Source of the DNA: Methylococcales symbiont of Iophon sp. n. MRB-2018
Lineage (GTDB): Bacteria > Pseudomonadota > Gammaproteobacteria > Methylococcales > Methylomonadaceae
Length of the DNA stretch: 51,219 nucleotides
Direction: 5' to 3'
Assembly: GCA_003666325.1 (NCBI GenBank)
Contig: QPIL01000112.1
Span: 1-51,219 of the forward strand
Below are positions 5,643 through 13,764 of this stretch, piece after piece. The notes under the pieces were generated by a model. It was given only the letters and a program-made list of their open reading frames with translations, had not been told where the DNA came from and searched no databases. The first letter of the stretch is position 1. Each line of letters opens with the position of its first letter. The translations under genes were made by a program, and so were the position numbers.

Positions 5643-6116
5643 TTAAGCTCCGCAACCGCCAGCGGCGACCTCAACAGAGCGTGAGGTACGATATAGTCTG
5701 CCTTCTGCTTGAACAATAATAACGATACGGCTGGTTTTAGCCATTTTTAGTCTGACAGAAACATGTGCTACCAGTGCTGGCGATAGAAAAAACTCAGCAG
5801 AAAGCGGTGAGGGGTTGTCTTTTACCAAAATAGAAATTTTCTCTACACCGTCTAAAGTGCTACTGACGGTAATGGGAACATTGGCACCATTTTCTGCGAT
5901 ACGAGGTAGGCGGCTTATTTTTATTTTTTTACTTTCAATGATTTCTGCTTTGCCAAATAAACGGAGCATGGTTTGCTCAAAAGTTCCGCTGTTAAAGTGG
6001 TCTTTAATCCGTTCTGTATGGGTGACTGAGGCATGTAGAATACTGCTAGCTAGAGTTAGGCCATAGGCACTAAATGCCATGAGAGTTTTTATGAATTTTC
6101 TACGACTATTAGACAT
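5643..6116 (-). CDS. soxY: Sulfur-carrier subunit SoxY (C-terminal GGCGA)
   Basis: SoxY holds sulfur on a C-terminal swinging-arm cysteine. I chose the ATG at 6116 (MSNSRRKFIK) because it yields a Tat signal: twin arginine, then a hydrophobic stretch ending near HASV. The mature part has the SoxY core (NGANVPITV, KDNPSPLSAEFFLSP). The last residues are GGCGA instead of the usual GGCGG, with the critical cysteine and its glycines kept. It is 157 residues, normal for the family. The gene starts 7 bp after thiE and is followed by soxZ 1 bp later. The missing Sox enzymes suggest either that they lie elsewhere or that the pair serves another sulfur-transfer route. Confidence 0.92.
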   Translation of the reverse strand: MSNSRRKFIKTLMAFSAYGLTLASSILHASVTHTERIKDHFNSGTFEQTMLRLFGKAEIIESKKIKISRLPRIAENGANVPITVSSTLDGVEKISILVKDNPSPLSAEFFLSPALVAHVSVRLKMAKTSRIVIIVQAEGRLYRTSRSVEVAAGGCGA

Positions 6117-6123
6117 GATAGGC

Positions 6124-6747
6124 TTAGTGGCTGAAAAGTGTTTGATAGTTGAGTGCTGATTGTTCAGCTGCATGATCAAAAATACCTCCAATAACAGCTA
6201 ACACATCCGCACCATTATCTAATAATTGTTGCCCATTATTTGGCAATATCCCACCAATAGCTACAATGGGAACTTGAATCATTTTCTTTGCTAGGCACAA
6301 GGTTTCTTGTTGTGCCAGTAATGCTAAAGGTTTTGAAGAAGAAGGGAAAAACCGACCAAAAGCCACATAGTTAGCACCCTCAGATTCTGCTTTTTTTGCT
6401 AAATTTATATCGTTATAACAGGACAGACCAATGATGGCTTTGTTGCCTAATCTTTTTCTGCTTGTGGCAATGCTGCCATCATTTTTACCTAAATGTACAC
6501 CATCTGCTTTAACTTTTAATGCTAATTCTACATCATCATTGATAAGCAGAGGGATTGCATAAGTATGACATAGTGCTTGCAGTGCTGTTGCACAATTTAA
6601 ACGCTCAATGGTTGTGGCAGTTTTGTCTCTATATTGAATAACATCAGCGCCTCCTTTAATGGCAGCAGCCACCTCTTGCACAATGGTTGCAACCTTTTTT
6701 CCCTCAGTTTGGGTAATTGCATACAAGCCGCTAGTGGGAAATTTCAT
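6124..6747 (-). CDS. thiE: Thiamine-phosphate synthase ThiE
   Basis: Couples hydroxymethylpyrimidine diphosphate to thiazole phosphate to make thiamine phosphate. 207 residues in a TIM-barrel frame. Diagnostic motifs are VIQYRDKTAT (substrate binding), LLINDDVELALKVKADGVHLGKND, GLSCYN, YVAFGRFFPSSSK, and VAIGGI near the phosphate site. VAIGGILPNNGQQLLDNGADVLAVIGGIF is at the end. The start overlaps the stop of thiD by 4 bp, so the two are co-translated. No TPP riboswitch was recognised upstream of thiD by eye. It is followed directly by soxY. Confidence 0.95.
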   Translation of the reverse strand: MKFPTSGLYAITQTEGKKVATIVQEVAAAIKGGADVIQYRDKTATTIERLNCATALQALCHTYAIPLLINDDVELALKVKADGVHLGKNDGSIATSRKRLGNKAIIGLSCYNDINLAKKAESEGANYVAFGRFFPSSSKPLALLAQQETLCLAKKMIQVPIVAIGGILPNNGQQLLDNGADVLAVIGGIFDHAAEQSALNYQTLFSH

Positions 6748-7535
6748 ATATTGCCTTCCATCCAGAACAGACGGTGCGGATTATGTTGTCCTTTACCAGG
6801 ATGATAAGCAGCATGTAATGAATTCCAAGTGTACTCTTGTGCTTCTGAAATGGCAGTAAAGGTGTCAAGACCGTGTGCTATTAAAGCAGCAATGGCACTG
6901 GCAAGGGTGCAACCAGAGCCATGATAATTTTCTGCTAACCGTTGCCAGCTAAATGTTTCTGTTTTACCTTCTTTTTGAAAGTATTTGTTTTCTACTAAAG
7001 TGGATGCCTCGTCTGTGCCAGTAATTAACACCGTATCACCCCCCCTATCCAATAGGTTTTTGCCGCAATCATTAATATTACTGTGTTGTGTTAGTATCCG
7101 CGCTTCTTCACTATTGGGGGTTATTACCGTAGTGCAGGGTAATAGTTTCTCATTGATACAGTCTATTAATTTTTTATTAGCGAGCAAAGTGCCGCCGCCA
7201 GCAGCTAGTACAGGGTCTAAAACAACGGGAATATGTGGGTGTTGTAATAAAATGCTATGGATGGCAAGTGCGGTTTTATAATGACCGAGTAAACCAATTT
7301 TAATAGCTTTAACGGGAAAGTCATTTAACAGGGTGGTTGCTTGGTCAATAATATCTTCAGGGTGTTGAGGAATGAGCTTTTTAACATTGCTACTGTCTTG
7401 CTCCGTTAGTGCTGTAATGACGCTACAACAATGACATTGGTGGCTTATTAGTGTTTCAATGTCCGCTTGTATGCCAGCACCACCGCTAGGGTCGTGTCCA
7501 GAAAAAGATAAAACAACGGGGCGGTGTTGGGTCAT
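6744..7535 (-). CDS. thiD: Hydroxymethylpyrimidine/phosphomethylpyrimidine kinase ThiD
   Basis: Ribokinase-fold kinase that phosphorylates HMP and HMP-phosphate for thiamine synthesis. 263 residues. Motifs are LSFSGHDPSGGAGIQADI at the N-terminus, VVLDPVLAAGGG, VITPNSEEA, and GSGCTLASAIAA with the catalytic cysteine and anion hole. It is the first gene of the five-gene unit thiD-thiE-soxY-soxZ-moeA. The 112 bp upstream (7536-7647) must contain the promoter, but no confident elements could be picked. Confidence 0.95.
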   Translation of the reverse strand: MTQHRPVVLSFSGHDPSGGAGIQADIETLISHQCHCCSVITALTEQDSSNVKKLIPQHPEDIIDQATTLLNDFPVKAIKIGLLGHYKTALAIHSILLQHPHIPVVLDPVLAAGGGTLLANKKLIDCINEKLLPCTTVITPNSEEARILTQHSNINDCGKNLLDRGGDTVLITGTDEASTLVENKYFQKEGKTETFSWQRLAENYHGSGCTLASAIAALIAHGLDTFTAISEAQEYTWNSLHAAYHPGKGQHNPHRLFWMEGNI

Positions 7536-7647
7536 GGCGTGCTTTGTTTGGATGAATTGTGCTTATTATACGGGCTGAGACAATTCCTTATTGACGTTTT
7601 TGCAAAGATTGTAAGGAATGTTTTAAAGATCTAAGTTTGTGTTTATA

Positions 7648-8385
7648 TCATTTATTCTTGAAAATGGTATTAAGCCAAATGGCACAACCACTGAATGCCA
7701 GTATGATTAAAAATACAGCGCTAAGGTCAACAATAAAAACGCCAATTTTGCCAAAAAACCGACCACTATGAAGATCAAGAAGCACACGCTCCAAAGGTAG
7801 GGTCGAGGTCAGGAATTTGTTTTCTATGGATGTTGAAATATGTGTAGGTGTGTGCTGAGCAGCAGACCATGTTATCTGTTTGAGAGTATAGGGTTGCCAG
7901 GAAATAAGTCCATCAGTGCTAACACTGATTCCTCTGGAGGATTTTAAAATAATAGCTTGTTGCTGGTTCATTGCTATATTTTCTATATCATCAATGAATA
8001 ATTGTTCTATGAGTGCACCGCTATCTGTCAAAAGTAGTAATGAATGATGAAAAGCAACAACAATAAATTTATCTGTTTCAATAGCACCCAGTAATGGTTG
8101 CTGATTTTCAATAAGAAAGTTCTGATCAAAATAAACTTTTTGTTTAAGTTGGGTAATCCAGTGGTTTTGGGTAGCAAAGGAAGTGGGTTTGGCAGTCGAT
8201 TTAATACCATACCAGTGAAGAATAGTTGTTGATTGCACCATTTGACTATCTAACTGCAAATATTCAGTATGGTTTAAGGAGATGCCTGTTATTGCCAGCA
8301 CAATCAAAACTAAAGCGGATAATAGTCCGATATAGCGGTGTAATTTGTATATAAACCGCCATAAACGGTGTTTATTATTTTTCAT
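7648..8385 (-). CDS. PepSY-associated transmembrane protein
   Basis: 245 residues. An N-terminal transmembrane helix with the PepSY_TM signature (KLHRYIGLLSALVLIVLAITGISLNH) is followed by a large periplasmic domain with two repeating beta-rich segments. A C-terminal transmembrane helix (LSAVFLIILAFSGCAIWL) ends it. Histidines around residues 16 and 35 are typical of the PepSY_TM group, some of which are heme- or quinone-linked reductase subunits. The start overlaps the FMN-binding gene by 11 bp, so they form a unit. The pair, downstream of a porin with a Fur-box-like site, looks like an iron-responsive electron-transfer module across the membrane. That role is inferred from context. Confidence 0.8.
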   Translation of the reverse strand: MKNNKHRLWRFIYKLHRYIGLLSALVLIVLAITGISLNHTEYLQLDSQMVQSTTILHWYGIKSTAKPTSFATQNHWITQLKQKVYFDQNFLIENQQPLLGAIETDKFIVVAFHHSLLLLTDSGALIEQLFIDDIENIAMNQQQAIILKSSRGISVSTDGLISWQPYTLKQITWSAAQHTPTHISTSIENKFLTSTLPLERVLLDLHSGRFFGKIGVFIVDLSAVFLIILAFSGCAIWLNTIFKNK

Positions 8386-8905
8386 GGGTAATTAAACTAT
8401 CGAAAAATAATGCCAACCGAGCTGTTTTAGTAAGTGCGCGTACAGAAAGTGTTGCGCCAGAGATACCGTCAATAGCTTGCGATAATCTTAAATCTTTATT
8501 CAAAGTGTTTTGTTTAAATTGATCGGTAAAAAAATCATATTTTACCTCCCAGCCTCGGCTTTCGCGAAATGCCAGCACTTTGATTTGATCAATTTTTTGA
8601 TTTTTGATAACAACAGCAGTAGTGATGGGTTTTATTTTGCCAATTTCATTAATAACCCAGACCGATTTTTCAGCAGATTGCCAATAACGGATACGCATAA
8701 ACCCTGGTTTATGTTGAAGAATATCAGCCATAATTTTTTGCTTATGTTTTTTTAGCCAAAGTACTTGAGGTTTGGGGGTGTTGCCAGAAAAGACCTGTAG
8801 TAAAAATTCTTCTGTACTTTGATACTCAACCGCTTGAGCTGTAGCAATAATGCTGAAGAGTAGAACCAATAGAATATTTTTTTGCATAGCCACTATTTTA
8901 GTCAT
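8375..8905 (-). CDS. Periplasmic FMN-binding domain protein
   Basis: About 176 residues from the ATG at 8905; other in-frame starts are a TTG at 8917 and the ATG at 8887. A signal peptide (NILLVLLFSIIATAQA) leads an FMN-binding domain: ESRGWEVKYDFFTDQF in the middle and GISGATLSVRALT at the C-terminal end. The SGAT-x-S motif is the site where flavin transferase ApbE attaches FMN to threonine in this family (NqrC, RnfG and relatives). It overlaps the PepSY gene downstream by 11 bp. Together they probably pass electrons to or from a periplasmic flavin. An apbE gene is not in the window. Confidence 0.85.
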   Translation of the reverse strand: MTKIVAMQKNILLVLLFSIIATAQAVEYQSTEEFLLQVFSGNTPKPQVLWLKKHKQKIMADILQHKPGFMRIRYWQSAEKSVWVINEIGKIKPITTAVVIKNQKIDQIKVLAFRESRGWEVKYDFFTDQFKQNTLNKDLRLSQAIDGISGATLSVRALTKTARLALFFDSLITHEK

Positions 8906-9101
8906 TACTGAACGCAATTTAAAGCATCAAAACAACGCACAATAAATAAACAGTCGGGCTTGCACAGTATTTTTATTCATCTTTAAGCTGCAACGAAGGG
9001 AGCATAGCAAGCTATGTGACCTAAGTTGCAACGCCTAAGATGGATAGGCTGGCGAGTTGTCAAAATTATTTTATCTGCGTTCCTCAGCCCTTATATGTGA
9101 C

Positions 9102-10403
9102 TTAAAACTGGTAACCAATACCGAGATCAAAGCCGCGCTCATCACTATTACTATTTAGTGTATCTTCTTTATGAATGTAATTTGCTTTAAGCACTACGTT
9201 TTCATGTGGCCACCAATTAGCCCCCGCCTCCCATATATCATAGTTCTTTTCCGCTCCACTGTAATAATCCAGTTTTTGAAAGCGACTATAGATGCCCATA
9301 TCACCCATTGAAGTGGGGAATCTATAGCTGGGTTCAATATACCAACCATATTGTGACTCAGCGGCTTGATGAAGTTTAGAATCAATATCAATTTCCCAGC
9401 GACTATATAATGCTTTGCCGGTGAAAGTACCCAGGCCAATGCCATGGCTATAAATAACATGCGCTTGGTATAAAGTACCTGAGCCGACATCAATACTCTC
9501 ATCACTAGGGTTATCACTTTGCCCTAAATCAGTTTGGTGGAGTATTGTTGTAGCAAGTTCTAAAGCTGGAATACCGGTGTATTTCCCTCTAACTGCAATA
9601 ATAGGATCGTTGGCTTTTTGTTTGGACACTTTGCCCCGACCACTGCGGATATTAAATGCTTTGTCACCACTACTGTCTATATCAAGGCCACTACTGATGA
9701 CCGCATCAAAACTTAGACCATTATCAAAGCGGTAATTTCCACCAATACCCGCTTCCCACCAAGTGGTAGGAATAATATTTTTTTCGACCTCATTGCGTTC
9801 AACACCATAAAAAGTATCAGGCTCATGGGTTTCATTCATAATCCCGACAGGCATTAAAAATAGCCCGGCTTTAACACTGGCATTATGATTAAAGTCATAT
9901 TCCAGATAAGCCTGTTCCAGTTCAATTTCGCCTTCTTTACCATCGCCTGCAATAGAGTGTTCTAGTTCTAATTCAGAGAAAAACCGTAAATTATCGGTAA
10001 ATTCATGCCCAAAGAATAATACAAAACGATGAAAATCAACCTCTTCTTTGTGGTCTCCATTTTCAACACTTCGGTTTTGGTAATGCAGTTCTCCATAGCC
10101 CCCTATTGTGGTGTTATTAAACCACTCGGAAGCTTTTTGAACCCCCTCATAGTTTTCACTAATAACCTCAACGGCAGTGGTATTGTTGCTTACTTGAGAT
10201 TGTGTATTGTTGAAGTTTTGCTGTAATTGAGCGTTTTGTTGTTTCAATTGTGCGTTTTCAGAGCTTAGTTGTTCAAACCTAACATCTTGTTGTTTTTTGT
10301 AGCTTTCAAATTGTGCGGCTAGTTCCTCAACGGTTAGTGCTTGTGCTGTTGGGAGGCAGAGTGCTAGCGCTGTGAGCAGGGTAAGTTTAAATTTTGTAGA
10401 CAT
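9102..10403 (-). CDS. Outer-membrane porin-like protein with N-terminal coiled coil
   Basis: 433 residues. A signal peptide ends at AQA (about residue 22). It is followed by a coiled coil (residues 24-75, ELAAQFESYKKQQDVRFEQL, then NAQLKQQNAQLQQN) and a beta-barrel rich in alternating strands. The terminal motif LGIGYQF ends in phenylalanine, the outer-membrane assembly signal. Segments such as GYGELHYQNR, FVLFFGHEFTDNLRFFSELELEH and KAGLFLMPVGIMNETHEP are typical of phosphate-selective/OprP-like porin relatives found near iron-regulated genes. A Fur-box-like sequence lies about 45-60 bp upstream, so iron regulation is likely. A 196-bp gap separates it from the FMN-binding gene on the same strand. 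Confidence 0.85.
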   Translation of the reverse strand: MSTKFKLTLLTALALCLPTAQALTVEELAAQFESYKKQQDVRFEQLSSENAQLKQQNAQLQQNFNNTQSQVSNNTTAVEVISENYEGVQKASEWFNNTTIGGYGELHYQNRSVENGDHKEEVDFHRFVLFFGHEFTDNLRFFSELELEHSIAGDGKEGEIELEQAYLEYDFNHNASVKAGLFLMPVGIMNETHEPDTFYGVERNEVEKNIIPTTWWEAGIGGNYRFDNGLSFDAVISSGLDIDSSGDKAFNIRSGRGKVSKQKANDPIIAVRGKYTGIPALELATTILHQTDLGQSDNPSDESIDVGSGTLYQAHVIYSHGIGLGTFTGKALYSRWEIDIDSKLHQAAESQYGWYIEPSYRFPTSMGDMGIYSRFQKLDYYSGAEKNYDIWEAGANWWPHENVVLKANYIHKEDTLNSNSDERGFDLGIGYQF

Positions 10404-10448
10404 AAGATTAAAGGAATAATAATTTCGGAGTAAGCATGTTAATCTAAA

Positions 10449-10463
10449 TGAGAATGATTAGCA
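10449..10463 (-). promoter_or_regulatory. Fur-box-like operator
   Basis: TGAGAATGATTAGCA matches the 7-1-7 Fur consensus TGATAATNATTATCA at 13 of 15 positions, with the two mismatches placed symmetrically. It lies 46-60 bp upstream of the porin start on the minus strand and between that gene and the pqqE stop, so it most likely controls the porin. Confidence 0.65.
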
Positions 10464-10519
10464 ACAACAATACGAATTTTATTTGTTTTACTTTCCTTTA
10501 TTTTTTGCCAATGCAAAAG

Positions 10520-11674
10520 CTATTTGCTTATTGAGACCTCATTATTTTCAATATATTTTTTTGAGTTTTTGCTATTACGAAACAACAACGGCTTTTCATC
10601 AATTGACAAAGCACTAACTTGTGCAGAGGCTATCGCCGCTTCAATGACATGGTGGTCGGGTGATTTACTGCATACGGGGTCAGCATTGCACATATCCCCC
10701 GTTAACAGATAAGCCTGGCAATGGCATCCGCCAAAGTCCTTGTCTTTTTCATCGCAACTACGACAAGGCTCTTTCATCCAGCCGTCGCCACGAAAAAAAT
10801 TGAATGCTTTAGATTCATTCCATATTTGCCCAATACTAAAATCATTGACATTAGGACAATCCAAATCAGGTAACTCTCTTGCAGAATGACAAGGCAAAGC
10901 CACACCATCTGGTGCTATGGTTAGAAAAGTAGTTCCCCAGCCATTCATACACGGTTTCGGACGATCTTCATGAAAATCGGGGATAATATAGTAAATTTTC
11001 ATTTTATCAGCCACTTTTTCTTTGTAGGCTTGGGCTATAGCTTCCGCTTTTTCATATTGTTCCTTGGTCGGCATTAACAAATCCCTGTTTTTGTGTGCCC
11101 AACCATAGTATTGCGTATTGGCTAGCTCCACATAATCAGCACCCAGCTCTTCCGCCATATTCAATATCTGTTCCATTTGATGGATATTTTTACGATGGAT
11201 AACCACGCAAAGCACCATAGGGTAGCCATGCTTTTTAATTAACTTGGCAACTATTTTTTTGTTTTCGTAGGATTCAGTAGCGGCAATATAATCATTTAAT
11301 TCTTGGCTACTTGCTTGTATGCTCAACTGAATATGGTCTAAACCCGCTTCCTTTAGTTGAATGATTTTATCTTCGTTTAGACCATAGCCAGAGGTAATCA
11401 AGTTAGAGTAATAACCTAACTGTCGTGCATGGCAAACTAATTCTGGCAAGTCTTGGCGTGTTAAAGGCTCACCACCTGAAAAGCCGAGTTGCACGGCACC
11501 CATTTTTCTTGCCTGGCTTAATACCCGTTTCCAGTCTGCTGTTGATATTTCTGAGTTATGTTTTGCATAATCCAGAGGATTAGAGCAATAAGGGCATTGT
11601 AATGGGCATTTATAGCTCAGTTCTGCCAGTAACCAGCGAGGTGGTGTTACTTTAGTGTTGTTCAATCCAGCCAT
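10520..11674 (-). CDS. pqqE: PQQ biosynthesis radical SAM enzyme PqqE
   Basis: Forms the carbon-carbon crosslink between Glu and Tyr in the PqqA peptide. 384 residues. The N-terminal SAM cluster is CPLQCPYC (CxxxCxxC) at about residue 24, with the family GFSGGEPL after it. The C-terminal SPASM-type auxiliary-cluster region is CRSCDEKDKDFGGCHCQAY followed by CNADPVC. The frame starts 23 bp inside pqqD (overlapping genes), so the PqqD chaperone and PqqE are co-translated. pqqA, pqqB and pqqC are not adjacent: the next gene upstream is a pilin. PQQ is the cofactor of methanol and other alcohol dehydrogenases, which supports a methylotrophic lifestyle. Confidence 0.96.
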   Translation of the reverse strand: MAGLNNTKVTPPRWLLAELSYKCPLQCPYCSNPLDYAKHNSEISTADWKRVLSQARKMGAVQLGFSGGEPLTRQDLPELVCHARQLGYYSNLITSGYGLNEDKIIQLKEAGLDHIQLSIQASSQELNDYIAATESYENKKIVAKLIKKHGYPMVLCVVIHRKNIHQMEQILNMAEELGADYVELANTQYYGWAHKNRDLLMPTKEQYEKAEAIAQAYKEKVADKMKIYYIIPDFHEDRPKPCMNGWGTTFLTIAPDGVALPCHSARELPDLDCPNVNDFSIGQIWNESKAFNFFRGDGWMKEPCRSCDEKDKDFGGCHCQAYLLTGDMCNADPVCSKSPDHHVIEAAIASAQVSALSIDEKPLLFRNSKNSKKYIENNEVSISK

Positions 11675-11924
11675 TTTGTAATGCTATTTCCAGAAAATTA
11701 AAAATATCTTTTTGCAAACCGCTAGTAGAAAACTTTTGCTCAAGATCAGCAACAATGATTTCTGGTTTTCGACTGCCGTCACAGAGTTTTAAAATTTCGG
11801 CAGAACTTTGATTAAGCTCTACCATACCTTCTGGATAGAGGATAACATCTTTCTGTTGTACTTCTTCCCATTGCAGTCGATGCATGGCAGAAAAGCTGAT
11901 GATTAAGTCAGGGTTTAGAGTCAT
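11652..11924 (-). CDS. pqqD: PQQ biosynthesis peptide chaperone PqqD
   Basis: 90 residues. It is a small winged-helix-like RiPP recognition element that delivers PqqA to PqqE. Recognisable features are LQWEEVQQKDVILYPEGMVELNQSSAEIL at the N-terminal half and the LCDG motif around residue 49. The ATG at 11924 gives the usual length. It overlaps pqqE by 23 bp. No pqqA-like peptide gene with the E-x3-Y core is evident just upstream, where only 65 bp separate it from a pilin gene on the same strand. Confidence 0.92.
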   Translation of the reverse strand: MTLNPDLIISFSAMHRLQWEEVQQKDVILYPEGMVELNQSSAEILKLCDGSRKPEIIVADLEQKFSTSGLQKDIFNFLEIALQNGWIEQH

Positions 11925-11989
11925 GGGCTTGCTTAAATTTTAGTTTGCTAAGAAGTTAAAGAGTGTGAGTAATAACCATAAACTATGAT

Positions 11990-12397
11990 TTATTTAGCCC
12001 AGCACAAAACATCATCTCCTGTTGCGGTTTTATTGCTTGCTTCATCTATTGATAGCGCTCCACATATTGCATCCGCATGAGGGGCAAGTGGTGTGGCTGT
12101 TGCATCATATCCCGTTTGTGACGCACTGGTGATAGCAATAGTATAAAAACCTCCGTTTGAGGTGCCATTTAAACCAAGTTGCACCAGAGTAGACCCGTAC
12201 ATTGGATTACTAGCTCGGTATTTTTCTTCTGCTAATTGTAATGCCAGCAAAGAAAATTTAGCGTCCCCACGTTTAGCACGGGTAACATATTCTGTATATG
12301 AGGGATAAGCAATACTTGCTACGATGGCTATAATGGCTATTACAATCATAAGCTCTATAAGGGTGAAGCCATAATGACGATGTTTTAAATTACCCAT
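11990..12397 (-). CDS. pilE: Type IV pilin PilE-type
   Basis: 135 residues. The type IV prepilin signature is HRHYG-FTLIELMIVIAIIAIVASIAYPSY, with cleavage after the glycine and Glu at +5. The globular domain is short, with two cysteines (CGAL and CWAK) forming the usual C-terminal disulfide loop. It is probably a minor pilin of the PilE class because it is next to fimT, pilW, pilX and pilV, here in divergent orientation. The intergenic 12398-12587 must hold both promoters. Processing by PilD is expected but not seen in the window. Confidence 0.88.
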   Translation of the reverse strand: MGNLKHRHYGFTLIELMIVIAIIAIVASIAYPSYTEYVTRAKRGDAKFSLLALQLAEEKYRASNPMYGSTLVQLGLNGTSNGGFYTIAITSASQTGYDATATPLAPHADAICGALSIDEASNKTATGDDVLCWAK

Positions 12398-12587
12398 AAT
12401 TTCATAGCTCTACTTGTTAGTGCAGTTTAGATTATACATTCATCATTATAAGTCAATGGCAAATATGTGAAAATGAAATATATTTTTCATGCTGTTGCAC
12501 AAGCTTATTATTAATTGTTAGATATTATGAGACCTCAACATACTCCGTAACCGCTTAGGTTGGCCTCTATGGCTAAGGAAATTAAAG

Positions 12588-13151
12588 ATGGATAAAGAAA
12601 CACAGCCTGTATGTATCCAACAAGGGTTTACTTTGCTTGAATTATTGGTGGTAATGGCTATTATAGGAATTTTAGCATCCTTGGCAGTGCCTTCTTTTCA
12701 GACCCAAATGCAGCAGCAGAGAGTAGAAGGAGCGGCAGAGGGACTGGTTGCCGCACTGCATAATGTAAAAGCAGAGGTAATTAAAACCAATACCAGGATG
12801 CGGCTTGTTTTTACACCTACTGCAACTAATACAACGCATGACACTTGGTGTTATGGTATGCCCCCTGTTGGCACTGATACTTGTAATTGCACTATAGCAA
12901 ATGATTGTGTCGCTGGCAGCGTAGTTAAAAGCACTGCGTTTTCAGATGTCTCGATAAAATTTAATGGGGCTAAGTATCGATCTTTTAATCCTTTGCGTGG
13001 AACAGGAACTGCAGGCACCGTCATCTTTTCTACTGGAAACAACAGAAGCCTGGGCGTTACCGTTTTAGGAATTGGTCGAATTCGTATATGTCTACCTGCT
13101 GGCACAGTGGCAAAGGGCAGTTATCAAGATAGTGGAGATTGCAATAAATAG
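12588..13151 (+). CDS. fimT: Type II/IV pseudopilin FimT/GspH
   Basis: 187 residues. The N-terminus has the prepilin peptidase site QQG-FTLLELLVVMAIIGILASLAVPSF. The globular domain is of the GspH/FimT type (R-M-R-LVF, then GTVIFSTGN near the C-terminus). It contains paired cysteines (CYG, CNC, CVAG, CLPAG, DSGDCNK). A good ribosome binding site, AAGGAAA, precedes the ATG. It is the first gene of fimT-pilW-pilX-pilV, the set of minor pilins that primes type IV pilus assembly. A 13-bp gap separates it from pilW. Confidence 0.88.
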   Translation: MDKETQPVCIQQGFTLLELLVVMAIIGILASLAVPSFQTQMQQQRVEGAAEGLVAALHNVKAEVIKTNTRMRLVFTPTATNTTHDTWCYGMPPVGTDTCNCTIANDCVAGSVVKSTAFSDVSIKFNGAKYRSFNPLRGTGTAGTVIFSTGNNRSLGVTVLGIGRIRICLPAGTVAKGSYQDSGDCNK

Positions 13152-13164
13152 CAGGTAAATAACC

Positions 13165-13764
13165 ATGAAGTTATATCGATCACAACGTGCATTTTCCTTA
13201 ATAGAGCTTCTGATCTCTATTACCATAGGGCTGCTTATGACCACAGCAACCCTTTCTATATATCTATCCGTGGTGAAAGCAGATAGCGACAGTTTAAAGA
13301 TTATTCGGTTAAATCAGGATCTACGTGCGACTATGGGATTAATTGTTCGGGACTTACGCCGAGCAGGTTTCAACGCAAATGCTGCAACGGATATTATTGG
13401 CACAATCCCATCACCTTTTCAGACCTTAAATGTCGGTGAATCATGTATTAACTACAGTTATGATTTTAATAGGAATGGTGATTTAGACGCTAATGAAAAC
13501 TTTGCATTTAGACTTAATGCAGGTGCGATTGAAATGAGCAGGCATAAAACTGATTGTACTAATGGCGGCTGGGAAACTTTAACAGATAAGTTCCTGACAA
13601 ATATTTCTGTTTTTAATGTTACTGATATTAATGGTGATGGCATTACCAGCAACGGGGTAACAACGCATCAAATTACCATCACCATCACTGCTAATTTGAT
13701 AAAAGATACTGCCGTAACTCGGACGATCACAGAAATTGTGGAAATTAGAAATGTTGAAATTTAA
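13165..13764 (+). CDS. pilW: Type IV pilus minor pilin PilW-like
   Basis: 199 residues. The prepilin leader MKLYRSQRA is followed by FSLIELLISITIGLLMTTATLSIY. Note the residue before F is Ala rather than Gly, a tolerated variation of the cleavage site. DLRATMGLIVRDLRRAGFNANA and the middle domain match PilW-type minor pilins. Two cysteines (SCINY, TDCTNG) are present. The stop lies within the start region of pilX, so the genes overlap and are coupled. Confidence 0.85.
   Translation: MKLYRSQRAFSLIELLISITIGLLMTTATLSIYLSVVKADSDSLKIIRLNQDLRATMGLIVRDLRRAGFNANAATDIIGTIPSPFQTLNVGESCINYSYDFNRNGDLDANENFAFRLNAGAIEMSRHKTDCTNGGWETLTDKFLTNISVFNVTDINGDGITSNGVTTHQITITITANLIKDTAVTRTITEIVEIRNVEI

Noticed and set aside
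7536-7647. TPP riboswitch upstream of thiD
   Set aside because: GGGCTGAGAC (7578-7587) resembles part of a thi box, but the second conserved half and the expected arrangement are missing and the strand is wrong for thiD.
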